Source of the DNA: Streptomyces sp. NBC_01428
Lineage (GTDB): Bacteria > Actinomycetota > Actinomycetes > Streptomycetales > Streptomycetaceae
Assembly (NCBI RefSeq): GCF_036231965.1
Contig: NZ_CP109499.1
Span: 6,758,001 to 6,822,000 of the forward strand
Direction of reading: 5' to 3'
Length of the DNA: 64,000 nucleotides
A program made the translations under genes and the position numbers. Position 1 is the stretch's first letter; the number at the start of each line of letters is the position of its first letter. The notes below the pieces were generated by a model that did no database searches, was not told where the DNA came from, and saw only the letters and a program-made list of their open reading frames with translations. Below, one piece after another: positions 1-11,847 of the stretch.

Positions 1-3760
<3,760 letters not shown>

Positions 3761-3768
<8 letters not shown>

Positions 3769-5221
3769 TCCCAAGGGCTTTCTGAACCACGGCCGTGAGG
3801 TCGCCACCTCCCGGCCGGTCGAGGAGCGCGTCAAGGACTGGAACGAGGTCTACGTTCCGGGCTCGCTGCTCCCGATCATCTCCCAGCAGGCATCGCGCTG
3901 CATGGACTGCGGCATCCCGTTCTGCCACAACGGCTGTCCGCTCGGGAACCTGATCCCCGAGTGGAACGACTACGCGTACCGCGAGGACTGGCAGGCCGCG
4001 TCCGAGCGACTGCACGCCACGAACAACTTCCCGGAGTTCACGGGCCGCCTGTGCCCGGCCCCGTGCGAGTCGGCGTGCGTGCTCGGCATCAACCAGCCCG
4101 CCGTGACCATCAAGAACGTCGAGGTCTCGATCATCGACAAGGCGTGGGACAGCGGCAGTGTCGCGGCCCAGGCCCCGGAGCGCCTCTCCGGCAAGACGGT
4201 CGCCGTCATCGGGTCCGGCCCGGCCGGCCTCGCCGCCGCCCAGCAGCTCACCCGCGCCGGCCACACGGTCGCCGTGTACGAGCGTGCCGACCGCATCGGC
4301 GGCCTGCTGCGCTACGGCATCCCCGAGTTCAAGATGGAGAAGCGGCACATCAACCGCCGCATCGAGCAGATGCGCGCGGAGGGCACCCGCTTCCGCACGG
4401 GCGTCGAGATCGGCCGCGACCTCAAGGCGACGGACCTGCGTAAGCGGTACGACGCCGTGGTCATCGCCGCCGGTGCGACCACCGCCCGTGATCTGCCCGC
4501 CCCCGGGCGGGAGTTGAACGGCATCCACCAGGCCATGGAGTACCTCCCGCTGTCCAACAAGGTGCAGGAGGGTGACTTCGTGGCGCCCCCGATCACCGCC
4601 GAGGGCAAGCACGTCGTGGTCATCGGCGGCGGCGACACCGGCGCGGACTGCGTGGGCACCGCCCACCGTCAGGGCGCGGCCTCGGTCACGCAGCTGGAGA
4701 TCATGCCGCAGCCTGGCGAGGAGCGGAACCCGGGCCAGCCCTGGCCCACGTTCCCGATGCTCTACAAGGTCACCTCCGCGCACGAGGAGGGCGGTGAGCG
4801 GGTCTACTCCGTCAACACCACCCACTTCGAGGGCGACGAGGACGGCAACGTCCAGTGGCTGCACCTCGTCGAGGTCGAGTTCGTCGCCGGGAAGCTGACC
4901 CAGAAGCCGGGCACGGAGCGCAAGATCCCCGCCCAGCTCGTCACGCTGGCGATGGGCTTCACCGGCACCGACGTCGAGAACGGCGTGGTCTCCCAGTTCG
5001 GTCTGGAGCTCGACGAGCGCGGCAACATCGCCCGCGACGCCGACTTCGCGACCAACGTGCCCGGCGTGTTCGTCGCCGGTGACGCCGGCCGCGGCCAGTC
5101 CCTCATCGTCTGGGCCATCGCGGAGGGCCGCTCGGCCGCCCGCGGTGTCGACCGCTTCCTCACCGGAGCGAGCGACCTGCCCGCCCCGATCCGCCCGACG
5201 GACCGCTCGCTGATGGTCTGA
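3761..5221 (+). CDS. gltD: Glutamate synthase (NADPH) small subunit
   Basis: The 486-residue small subunit takes electrons from NADPH through FAD and two 4Fe-4S clusters and passes them to GltB. Cysteines 47, 50, 55 and 59 (CMDCGIPFCHNGC) and the later CPAPCESAC group are the N-terminal cluster ligands. VIGSGPAGLAAAQQ is the FAD-binding Rossmann motif, VIGGGDTGADC the NADPH-binding one, and GVFVAGDAGRG the C-terminal FAD contact. The length is typical. The ATG lies inside the end of gltB, which fixes the start and the operon. A strong inverted repeat follows about 80 bases downstream. Confidence 0.97.
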
Positions 5222-5301
5222 CCCGGCGGATCGGTGACCCCGATCGCGTGACCCGACGGTCACTCAAGAACGTCCCGCACAATGGCGTGCGGAACACGAG
5301 A

Positions 5302-5347
5302 CGGCGCCTGCCTCCCTGTCCCCGACCGGACGACCTGGCAGGCGCCG
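5302..5347. terminator. Bidirectional hairpin between gltD and the chitosanase gene
   Basis: Bases 5302-5312 and 5337-5347 form a perfect 11-bp inverted repeat (CGGCGCCTGCC / GGCAGGCGCCG) with a 24-base loop. A smaller hairpin (CCGCAC-AATGGC-GTGCGG) lies at 5275-5292. They sit between two convergent genes and probably end transcription from both sides. There is no U-tract, which is common for Streptomyces terminators. Confidence 0.6.
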
Positions 5348-5404
5348 CCGCATGCCCGCACAACGGCGGCCCCACGCCGCCGTGTTCGCGCGGACGCCAC
5401 CGGA

Positions 5405-6304
5405 CTAGGGCACCCGGTACGTCTCGCCGTACACCTTCCATACCAGCGGCGTGTCCAGACCGAGGTTCCCCTCGCGCAGGAACACGCGCTGCGCCGTGTC
5501 GATGCGGGTGGTGTCGCGGTGCGCGTCCCGGGACCGCATCGCCGCGCGGCGCACGTCCAGGAACGTGTCGAGGTACGCCTTCTCGTCGCCGCCCCGCGAG
5601 GGGGGATCCGCCTCGCGCAACGCACGGTCGCGCAGGCCGTAGAAGCCGTAGTCGCCGGTGCCGGGGCCGTGCATGACCATCGCGTCGTAGTAGATGAACT
5701 GGCCGAGGGTGCCCAGGCCGTCGCGCCGCGCCTGCCGGACGGCGGGGTCGAAGTAGACCCGGTCGCGCTCGGCGTCCTGCGCCGCGCGGAACGCGGGCAC
5801 CGTCGCCTCGTGGCGCCAGGCCGCCGGGAAGCCCGGGTCCAGGCCCTCGTGCGAGTCCGACCCGTCCACCCTGCGCAGCGCCGGGAGGTAGCGGGCGAGC
5901 CCGTTGTCCGGATGCTTCCTCGTGTAGGACTCCACGAGCGTGAGCAGGTCGTGGGTGCCGGTGCAGAAGCCGATGACGCCCGCCGTGTACCCCTGGCCGT
6001 CACCGATGTCCTCGACATAGGCGTACGCCTCACGCCAGTCGAGTGTCGAGTTCTCGGCACTGGCCACCAACTGCTGGGCCAGCTCCTTCTTGCCGGGGGC
6101 CGCGAGACCCGCCGGCACGGCGGCGGCCCTCCGGTCGTCCGTGCCGCGCTCGGCCGTCGCTCCGGACCGCCCGGTGGCCTGCCGCGACGCCGGCGCGGAC
6201 GGCCCGGCATCGGCTCTGGCCGGGTGCTCGGGCAGCGCGCAGTACACCGCTGTCGTGACCAGGACCGGAACAACCGCCAATAACAGGAAACCCGCACGTT
6301 TCAT
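5405..6304 (-). CDS. csn: Secreted GH46 chitosanase with a TTA codon
   Basis: A 299-residue glycoside hydrolase family 46 endo-chitosanase, which hydrolyses beta-1,4 bonds of chitosan outside the cell. Residues 1-24 are a signal peptide (MKRAG, hydrophobic core, then a Cys/Ala region). An Ala/Gly/Arg-rich stretch follows to about residue 68, then the GH46 domain. Glu84 in SAENS and Asp102 in EDIGDGQGYT match the catalytic acid and base of the well-studied Streptomyces N174 enzyme. The start at 6304 is chosen because it begins the signal peptide; an in-frame start further upstream only adds Arg/Pro-rich residues. Codon 8 is TTA (bases 6281-6283), the only TTA leucine codon found in the genes here, so translation should need the bldA tRNA. 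The gene stands alone. Confidence 0.93.
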   Translation of the reverse strand: MKRAGFLLLAVVPVLVTTAVYCALPEHPARADAGPSAPASRQATGRSGATAERGTDDRRAAAVPAGLAAPGKKELAQQLVASAENSTLDWREAYAYVEDIGDGQGYTAGVIGFCTGTHDLLTLVESYTRKHPDNGLARYLPALRRVDGSDSHEGLDPGFPAAWRHEATVPAFRAAQDAERDRVYFDPAVRQARRDGLGTLGQFIYYDAMVMHGPGTGDYGFYGLRDRALREADPPSRGGDEKAYLDTFLDVRRAAMRSRDAHRDTTRIDTAQRVFLREGNLGLDTPLVWKVYGETYRVP

Positions 6305-6462
6305 GACGGACAGGGTACGCAGGGACGGTGCGCGCGGGGACGGCGTACGGGTGTGCCGCACCCGAAGTTCACGCGCGCACCCGCCCCGGTGGGCACCGTC
6401 CCGGCCCGGGGCCGTGACGTAACCTCGGCGTACCGCAACCCTCGTACGACGGGAGCCCCCGC

Positions 6463-7182
6463 ATGGCCGGAATCAGCCTGACCAAGGTCGAGGAGACCGC
6501 GCCCGCGCTCGTCGACCTGTACAAGAGCGCCGGGGTCTCCCTCACCAAGCACGGGCTGAGCGGGCAACGGGCCGCCGTCTACCTGGTCGTCGACTACTCC
6601 GGGTCGATGAAGCCCTACTACAAGGACGGCAGTGTGCAGGCCCTCGCCGACCGGGTGCTCGGGCTGTCCGCCCACCTCGACGACGACGGCACCGTCCCCG
6701 TCGTTTTCTTCTCCACCGACGTGGACGCCGTCACCGACATCGCGCTCGACAACCACGACGGACGGATCGAGCGGATCGTGGCCGGGCTGGGCCATATGGG
6801 CAAGACCAGCTATCACCTCGCCATGGACGCGGTCATCGACCACTACCTCGACAGCGGCTCCAAGGAGCCCGCTCTCGTCGTCTTCCAGACGGACGGCGGA
6901 CCGATCAACAAGCTCGCCGCCGAACGCTACGTGTGCAAGGCGGCCCGGCTTCCGCTGTTCTGGCAGTTCATAGGGTTCGGTGACCCCGCCAGCAAGCAGT
7001 TCGAATTCCTGCGCAGGCTGGACGAGTTGGCCGTCCCGCAGAAGCGGGCCGTCGACAACGCCGGGTTCTTCCACGTCGGTTCGGAGCCGCGGAAGCTGAC
7101 CGACGGGGAGCTGTACGACCGGCTCGTCGCGGAGTTCCCGCAGTGGCTGGCCGCCGCCCGGGCCCAGGGGATCCTCACGTGA
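6463..7182 (+). CDS. VWA-domain protein, TerF-like
   Basis: A 239-residue cytoplasmic protein made almost entirely of a von Willebrand A domain. The MIDAS metal site is D44-x-S46-x-S48 (VVDYSGSM), with a second acidic position around FQTDGGP. It resembles the VWA proteins of tellurite-resistance (ter) neighbourhoods, including the N-terminal ISLTK element typical of TerD-like contexts, but no ter gene is nearby. Its actual role is unknown. The stop overlaps the GTG of the HutD-family gene (GTGA), so both are made together. It is transcribed divergently from the chitosanase gene. Confidence 0.8.
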   Translation: MAGISLTKVEETAPALVDLYKSAGVSLTKHGLSGQRAAVYLVVDYSGSMKPYYKDGSVQALADRVLGLSAHLDDDGTVPVVFFSTDVDAVTDIALDNHDGRIERIVAGLGHMGKTSYHLAMDAVIDHYLDSGSKEPALVVFQTDGGPINKLAAERYVCKAARLPLFWQFIGFGDPASKQFEFLRRLDELAVPQKRAVDNAGFFHVGSEPRKLTDGELYDRLVAEFPQWLAAARAQGILT

Positions 7183-7733
7183 GCGTCCAACTCCTGCCCG
7201 CCGCCGGGCGGACCGCCGTGCCCTGGAAGAACGGCGGCGGAGTCACCCGGGAGATCCTCGTCCGTCCCGAGGGCGCGGACATGTCCGGCTTCGCGTGGCG
7301 GGTCAGCCTCGCCGACGTCCGCGCGGACGGGCCCTTCTCCGCCTTCGCCGGCGTGGACCGGATCCTCACCATGGTCGAGGGCGCCGGGATGGACCTGACG
7401 GTCGGGGACGCGCGCCGGCTCGTCGACACCCGGTACGTTCCGCAGCGCTTTCCCGGTGACCTGCCCACCGGGTGCCGGCTGCTCGGGGGGCCTGTCGTGA
7501 ACCTCAACGTCATGTGGAACCGGGGTGGTTCGGTGGCGCCGGGCGTCGAGGTCCTGCTCCCCGGCGACGGGGTGGCCGTCCCGGCGGGGCCGGCCGTACT
7601 GGTCGTGGCACTCGGCTCCTCCGCGGAGCTGGCGGGGCTGTCCCTGGGGTGTTACGACGCCGCCGTGCTGACGGCGCAGCCGGTGACTCTCCGGGGGGCC
7701 GGGCCGGTCGCGGTGATCCGGGTGGACGCGTAG
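7179..7733 (+). CDS. HutD/Ves family cupin protein
   Basis: A 184-residue HutD/Ves-family protein, a small double-cupin fold found beside histidine-utilisation genes in many bacteria but also alone. The signature PWKNGGGVTREI is at residues 13-24 counted from the GTG. The GTG at 7179 overlaps the TGA of the upstream VWA gene, which decides the start; a longer frame would run back into that gene. No hut genes are close, so a role in histidine catabolism is not supported by context. The coupling with a VWA protein is the main clue and its meaning is unknown. Confidence 0.82.
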   Translation: MSVQLLPAAGRTAVPWKNGGGVTREILVRPEGADMSGFAWRVSLADVRADGPFSAFAGVDRILTMVEGAGMDLTVGDARRLVDTRYVPQRFPGDLPTGCRLLGGPVVNLNVMWNRGGSVAPGVEVLLPGDGVAVPAGPAVLVVALGSSAELAGLSLGCYDAAVLTAQPVTLRGAGPVAVIRVDA

Positions 7734-7770
7734 ACGTTTCTTCGCCCCCTCCGCCCCTTCCCGTCCCGTT

Positions 7771-7817
7771 CCCGGGGGCGCTGCCCCCGGACCCCCGCTC
7801 CTCAAGCGCCGGAGGGG
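7771..7817. repeat. Streptomyces-type intergenic repeat with a GC hairpin
   Basis: The block begins with a perfect hairpin, CCGGGGGC-GCT-GCCCCCGG (7772-7790), followed by ACCCCCGCTCCTCAAGCGCC and GGAGGGGCTG. From memory this combined element recurs between genes in many Streptomyces genomes; only one copy is visible here. It follows the HutD gene, so it may end that transcript. Confidence 0.5.
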
Positions 7818-7916
7818 CTGTCACTCGGCCCTTTCTGGTCGCATCAACTCCCCAGTGGCGACGCACCGTTGGCTTGGCGGGGAGGGCGTGGCACCCTGGG
7901 GCCGAGGGGGCTGCGT

Positions 7917-9542
7917 ATGAGCGTGCGTGAGGGGCGGCGGGCCGAGACGGCCAAAGGCGAGCGGCTGGCGGACTGGGCCGACGGCCGGCTCGGGATCTAC
8001 TCGCTGGCCAAGGCCAACATGCGCAAGGTCTTCCCGGACCACTGGTCGTTCATGCTGGGCGAGGTCTGCCTCTACAGCTTCATCGTCCTGATCATCACGG
8101 GCGTCTACCTCACCCTGTTCTTCGAGCCCAGCGGGGTGGAGGTCGTCTACCACGGCTCGTACGAGCCGCTGAACGGCATCACCATGACCAGGGCCTACGA
8201 GTCCACCCTGGACATCAGCTTCGACGTGCGCGGCGGACTCCTGATCCGGCAGATCCACCACTGGTCGGCGCTGGTCTTCCTCGCCGGGATGCTCGTGCAC
8301 ATGATGCGGGTGTTCTTCACCGGCGCGTTCCGCAAGCCGCGCGAGGTCAACTGGCTGTTCGGCTGGACCCTGTTGATGCTCGGACTGCTCACCGGGCTGA
8401 CCGGCTACTCGCTCCCGGACGACCTGCTCTCCGGCACCGGCGTCCGCTTCGCGCAGGGCGCGATCCTCTCCATCCCGGTCGTCGGGACGTACATCTCCTT
8501 CTTCCTGTTCGGCGGCGAGTTCCCGGGGCACGACATCATCCCGCGGTTCTTCCCGATCCACGTGCTGCTGCTGCCGGGCATCATGCTCGGGCTGGTCGTC
8601 GCCCATCTGATCCTGGTCTTCTACCACAAGCACACGCAGTACCCGGGGGCCGGAAAGAACCAGACGTCCGTCGTCGGCATGCCGTTCATGCCCGTCTACA
8701 TGGCGAAGGCCGGCGGCTTCTTCTTCCTGGTCTTCGGCGTACTGTCGATCATGGGCGCGATCGCCACCGTCAACCCCGTGTGGGCGTTCGGGCCCTACCG
8801 CCCCGACCTGGTCACCACAGGCGCCCAGCCCGACTGGTACCTCGGGTTCTCCGAGGGACTGATCCGGGTGATGCCGGGATGGGAGATCAACGCCTTCGGC
8901 CACACCCTCCAGCTGGGTGTCTTCATCCCGTTCTCGCTGTTCCCGCTCATCATGGCCGCCATCGCCGTCTACCCGTTCATCGAGGCGTGGATCACCGGCG
9001 ACCGGCGCGAGCACCACATCCTGGACCGGCCGCGCAACGTCCCCACCCGCACCGCGCTCGGCGTCGCCTGGCTGACGCTGTACGCCATCCTGCTGGTCGG
9101 CGGCGGCAACGACCTGTGGGCCACCCACTTCCACCTCTCGATCAACGCGATCACCTGGTTCGTCCGCGTCGGCGTGTTCGCCGGACCCGCGCTGGCCTTC
9201 GTCGTCACGCGACGCGTCTGCCTGGGACTGCAACGCGCCGACCGGGACAAGGTGTTGCACGGCCGGGAGTCCGGCACCATCAAGAGGCTCCCGCACGGCG
9301 AGTACGTCGAGGTCCACGAACCCCTCACCCCGGCGCAGCGGTTCACCCTCACCCAGCACGAGCAGGCACCGCCCTTCGAGGTCGGCCGGCTGGTCGACGC
9401 GAACGGCGTGGCCCGCCGGGCCGGTCCCACCCGGCGGCTGCGGGCCCGGCTGGCGCGCGGTCTCCACGGTCCCGCCGCCCACGTCCCGAAACCGACGGCC
9501 GAGGAGTACCGGGAGATCACGAGCGGGGACGATCACCACTGA
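7917..9542 (+). CDS. qcrB: Cytochrome bc-complex cytochrome b subunit, stand-alone paralogue
   Basis: A 541-residue membrane protein of the actinobacterial cytochrome b (QcrB) family, which oxidises menaquinol in the bc complex. Helix II/III and IV contain the haem-ligand histidines (HHWSALVFLAGMLVHMMR and HVLLLPGIMLGLVVAHLILVFYHKH). The Qo-site loop reads PDWY, the actinobacterial form of PEWY. The ATG at 7917 follows a GAGGGGG ribosome site; the frame extends 48 bases further up without support. No qcrA, qcrC or cytochrome oxidase gene is adjacent, so this is an orphan, probably a second copy beside the main qcrCAB operon elsewhere. Its last 26 bases overlap the end of the convergent acyl-CoA dehydrogenase gene. 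Confidence 0.9.
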   Translation: MSVREGRRAETAKGERLADWADGRLGIYSLAKANMRKVFPDHWSFMLGEVCLYSFIVLIITGVYLTLFFEPSGVEVVYHGSYEPLNGITMTRAYESTLDISFDVRGGLLIRQIHHWSALVFLAGMLVHMMRVFFTGAFRKPREVNWLFGWTLLMLGLLTGLTGYSLPDDLLSGTGVRFAQGAILSIPVVGTYISFFLFGGEFPGHDIIPRFFPIHVLLLPGIMLGLVVAHLILVFYHKHTQYPGAGKNQTSVVGMPFMPVYMAKAGGFFFLVFGVLSIMGAIATVNPVWAFGPYRPDLVTTGAQPDWYLGFSEGLIRVMPGWEINAFGHTLQLGVFIPFSLFPLIMAAIAVYPFIEAWITGDRREHHILDRPRNVPTRTALGVAWLTLYAILLVGGGNDLWATHFHLSINAITWFVRVGVFAGPALAFVVTRRVCLGLQRADRDKVLHGRESGTIKRLPHGEYVEVHEPLTPAQRFTLTQHEQAPPFEVGRLVDANGVARRAGPTRRLRARLARGLHGPAAHVPKPTAEEYREITSGDDHH

Positions 9543-10515
9543 GACCGGCCAGCACCCGCTCCCGGCACTCGGCCGGAGTACCCCACGCGGTGCGCAGGGC
9601 GCGCGCCTTGGTGAGCCAGAGCGACAGGTCGCACTCGGCGGTGTAGCCGATCGCGCCGTGCAGCTGCAACGCGGTCCGCGCCGTGGCGTACGCCGCCTCG
9701 ACCGCCGTGACCTTGGCGGCGGCCACGTCCGCGGGCGTCATCGACAGGGCGGCTCCGAACAGCAGGGGGCGGGCGAACTCCAGGGCGATCTTCGCGTCCG
9801 CCAACCGGTGCTTGACCGCCTGGAACGAGCCGACGGGCACACCGAACTGGGTGCGCTGCCCGACGTACGCGACGGTCCGGTCGAGGAGAGCGAGGCCGAC
9901 GCCGAGCGCCTGGGCGGCCGTCGCGAGCCGCGCCCACGTCACCGCGTCCCGCGCGGCGCGGACGACCTGCGGCCCGCGCGCCAGGAGTTCGCCGCCGGCC
10001 TCCGGCCGGGCCAGGCGCCGGGCGCGGTCCATGGACGCGCGCACGGGGCCGTGACCGGACGCCCGGTACAGGCTCTCGCCCTCCATGGCGAGCAGCACGG
10101 TCGCCGCGTCGGCGTCGAGCGCGTACCCGCCGTCCATGGCGAGCGTGGCGACGCTCCCGCCCGCGGCCAGCCCCGGCAGCAGCCGTTCGGCGGGCCCGGT
10201 CTCGCCGCGCTCGCCCAGACCGTTCAGCAGAGCGGCCGCCGCCACCGTCTCCACCACCGGACCCGGTACCGCGTGGCGGCCCAACTCCACGTAAGCCACG
10301 ACGAGTTCGACTGGGAGGGGGCCGACACCTTCGTACTTCTCCGGTACCGCCAGCGCGAAGACCCCGGCCTCGGCGAGGCGCGACCACAGGGCCGAGCCGG
10401 GCGCGCGATCGCCCTCGGCCCAGGCCCGCACCGCCGACGGGGTGTCCGCGGCGGACAGCATCGCGTCCAGGGAGGCGGCGAAGGCACGCTGTTCGTCGTC
10501 GAGCAGGAAACGCAT
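9517..10515 (-). CDS. fadE32: Acyl-CoA dehydrogenase, smaller subunit type (FadE32-like)
   Basis: A 332-residue acyl-CoA dehydrogenase, shorter than classical enzymes (about 380). It begins MRFLLDDEQRAFAASLDAML and ends with the GAIGYTAECDLSLWLTKAR segment typical of this fold. Length and position next to a larger dehydrogenase match FadE32 beside FadE31 in Mycobacterium, where such pairs form alpha2beta2 heteromers acting on steroid-ring fragments. The ATG shares its A with the TGA of the upstream gene (TGATG), so production should be equimolar. It probably acts on a late ring C/D product such as MOODA-CoA. The assignment to FadE32 rather than FadE33 rests on memory of those proteins and on order. 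Confidence 0.75.
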   Translation of the reverse strand: MRFLLDDEQRAFAASLDAMLSAADTPSAVRAWAEGDRAPGSALWSRLAEAGVFALAVPEKYEGVGPLPVELVVAYVELGRHAVPGPVVETVAAAALLNGLGERGETGPAERLLPGLAAGGSVATLAMDGGYALDADAATVLLAMEGESLYRASGHGPVRASMDRARRLARPEAGGELLARGPQVVRAARDAVTWARLATAAQALGVGLALLDRTVAYVGQRTQFGVPVGSFQAVKHRLADAKIALEFARPLLFGAALSMTPADVAAAKVTAVEAAYATARTALQLHGAIGYTAECDLSLWLTKARALRTAWGTPAECRERVLAGLSGDRPRS

Positions 10516-11660
10516 CAGCGGCGCCCCTTCGGAAGGCCGAGCAGCCGCTCGGCGACGATGTCGCGCTGGATCTCGTTCGTGCCCGCGTAGATCGGCCCCG
10601 CAAGCGAGAAGACGTACCCCTCGGACCACGCCGTGTCCGCCAACTCGCCGCCCTCGCCGAGCAGATCGAGGGCCGTCTCGTGCAGCGCGATGTCGAGCTC
10701 GGACCAGAACACCTTGTTCATACTCGACTCCGGACCGACGCCCTCCCCGTCGAGGAACCGGGAGGCACCCGCGTACGTGAACAACTGGTAGGCGCGGGCG
10801 CCGATCACCGCGTTCGCCACCCGGTCGCGCAGCGCCCGGTCCGCCCGGTCGCCGACGTCGCACCACAGTGCCACCAGCCGGTCGGCGGCCGCGAGGAAGC
10901 GGCCGGGTGAACGCAGCGTCAGGCCCCGTTCGTTGCCCGCCGTCGACATCGCGACCCGCCAGCCCTGCCCCGGCTCGCCGATCACGTCCTCGTCCGGGAC
11001 GAACACGTCGTCCAGGAAGAGTTCCGCGAACGCCGGTTTCCCGTCGAGCCGGCCGATGGGACGCACGGTGACGCCGGGCGCGCGCAGGTCGAACATCAGG
11101 TACGTCAGGCCCTGATGGGGTTTCGGCAGGCCGGGCTGGCTGCGGAACAGGCCGAACGCGCGGTCGGCGAACGCCGCCCGCGACGACCAGGTCTTCTGCC
11201 CGTTCAGCCGCCAGCCGCCGGCCACCCGCACCGCGCGCGAGGACAGCGAGGCCAGGTCGGAACCGGCCTCGGGCTCGGACCACGCCTGCGCCCAGACCAC
11301 CTCGCCCGTCGCCATCGGTGGCAGCACCCGCGCCCGCTGCTCCGCGGTGCCGTGGTCGAAGAGGGTCGGCGCGAGCAGGCTGATCCCGTTCTGCCCGACC
11401 CGGCCCGGCGCGCCCGCCGCGTGGTACTCCTCCTCGAAGGCCAGCCAGTGCATCAGGTCCGCGTCCCGGCCGCCGTAGGCCGCGGGCCACGACACCACCG
11501 ACCAGCGGTCCGCCGCGAGTTCGGCCTCCCAGACGCGGTGCGCGGCGAAGCCCTCCTCGGTCTCCAGCGAGGGCAGCGGGACCGTCGGGACATGCGCGCC
11601 CAGCCAGGTGCGGGCCTCGGCGCGGAACGCCTCGTCGGCGGGGGAGGGGGTGAGATCCAT
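10515..11660 (-). CDS. fadE31: Acyl-CoA dehydrogenase, larger subunit type (FadE31-like)
   Basis: A 381-residue FAD-dependent acyl-CoA dehydrogenase. It shows WAQAWSEPEAGSDLASL (FAD/substrate loop), the GGWRLNGQKTWSS strand and the C-terminal IYAGTNEIQRDIVAERLLGLP. The usual YEGT catalytic glutamate is Ala here, while NERG in the mid region offers a Glu at the isovaleryl-CoA-dehydrogenase position, as in heteromeric mycobacterial FadE pairs. ATG 11660 follows GAGAGGTGA. The frame continues upstream through a hexanucleotide repeat as Arg/Ser and Ala/Val, which is not plausible protein. It is first in a two-gene unit with the FadE32-like gene, behind a KstR2-type operator. Confidence 0.8.
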   Translation of the reverse strand: MDLTPSPADEAFRAEARTWLGAHVPTVPLPSLETEEGFAAHRVWEAELAADRWSVVSWPAAYGGRDADLMHWLAFEEEYHAAGAPGRVGQNGISLLAPTLFDHGTAEQRARVLPPMATGEVVWAQAWSEPEAGSDLASLSSRAVRVAGGWRLNGQKTWSSRAAFADRAFGLFRSQPGLPKPHQGLTYLMFDLRAPGVTVRPIGRLDGKPAFAELFLDDVFVPDEDVIGEPGQGWRVAMSTAGNERGLTLRSPGRFLAAADRLVALWCDVGDRADRALRDRVANAVIGARAYQLFTYAGASRFLDGEGVGPESSMNKVFWSELDIALHETALDLLGEGGELADTAWSEGYVFSLAGPIYAGTNEIQRDIVAERLLGLPKGRR

Positions 11661-11681
11661 CGGCTTCACCTCTCGGCTGAT

Positions 11682-11757
11682 GCTGCGACTGCGACTGCGA
11701 CTGCGACTGCGGGCTGCGGCTGCGACTGCGACTGCGGCTGCGACTGCGACTGCGGCT
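11682..11757. repeat. Imperfect hexanucleotide repeat (CTGCGA)n in a 5' leader
   Basis: About twelve CTGCGA/CTGCGG units run in tandem here, with one inserted G near 11711. The tract lies between the operator at 11815-11834 and the start of the fadE31-like gene, so it would be in that gene's untranslated leader as TCGCAG repeats. Such tracts are prone to slippage and may differ between strains. Confidence 0.85.
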
Positions 11758-11814
11758 CTGGCTGTGCCTGCGCCGGCGGGGGCACGGGGGCTTCGCCGGG
11801 TGACGCGGCGCTTC

Positions 11815-11834
11815 CCTAACAAGTGTTTGGTAGG
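11815..11834. promoter_or_regulatory. KstR2-type operator, first copy
   Basis: CCTAACAAGTGTTTGGTAGG is a dyad of form CCTAnCAAnnnnTTGnTAGG. Its core AACAAGTGTTTGGT differs at one position from the mycobacterial KstR2 motif AnCAAGnnCTTGnT. It lies 13 bases before the ipdF ATG and overlaps a possible -10 (TAGGTT, 11831-11836), in the divergent region between the fadE pair and ipdF-kstR2-fadA6. A second copy lies at 18162-18181. Confidence 0.8.
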
Positions 11835-11847
11835 TTAGCTTGGGGTC

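Noticed and set aside
6463..7182. Tellurite resistance operon
   Set aside because: Only a VWA protein is present; no TerB/C/D/Z neighbours.
11661..11822. N-terminal extension of the FadE31-like protein through the hexanucleotide repeat
   Set aside because: It reads as Arg/Ser and Ala/Val low complexity, crosses the operator, and the ATG at 11660 has a good ribosome site.
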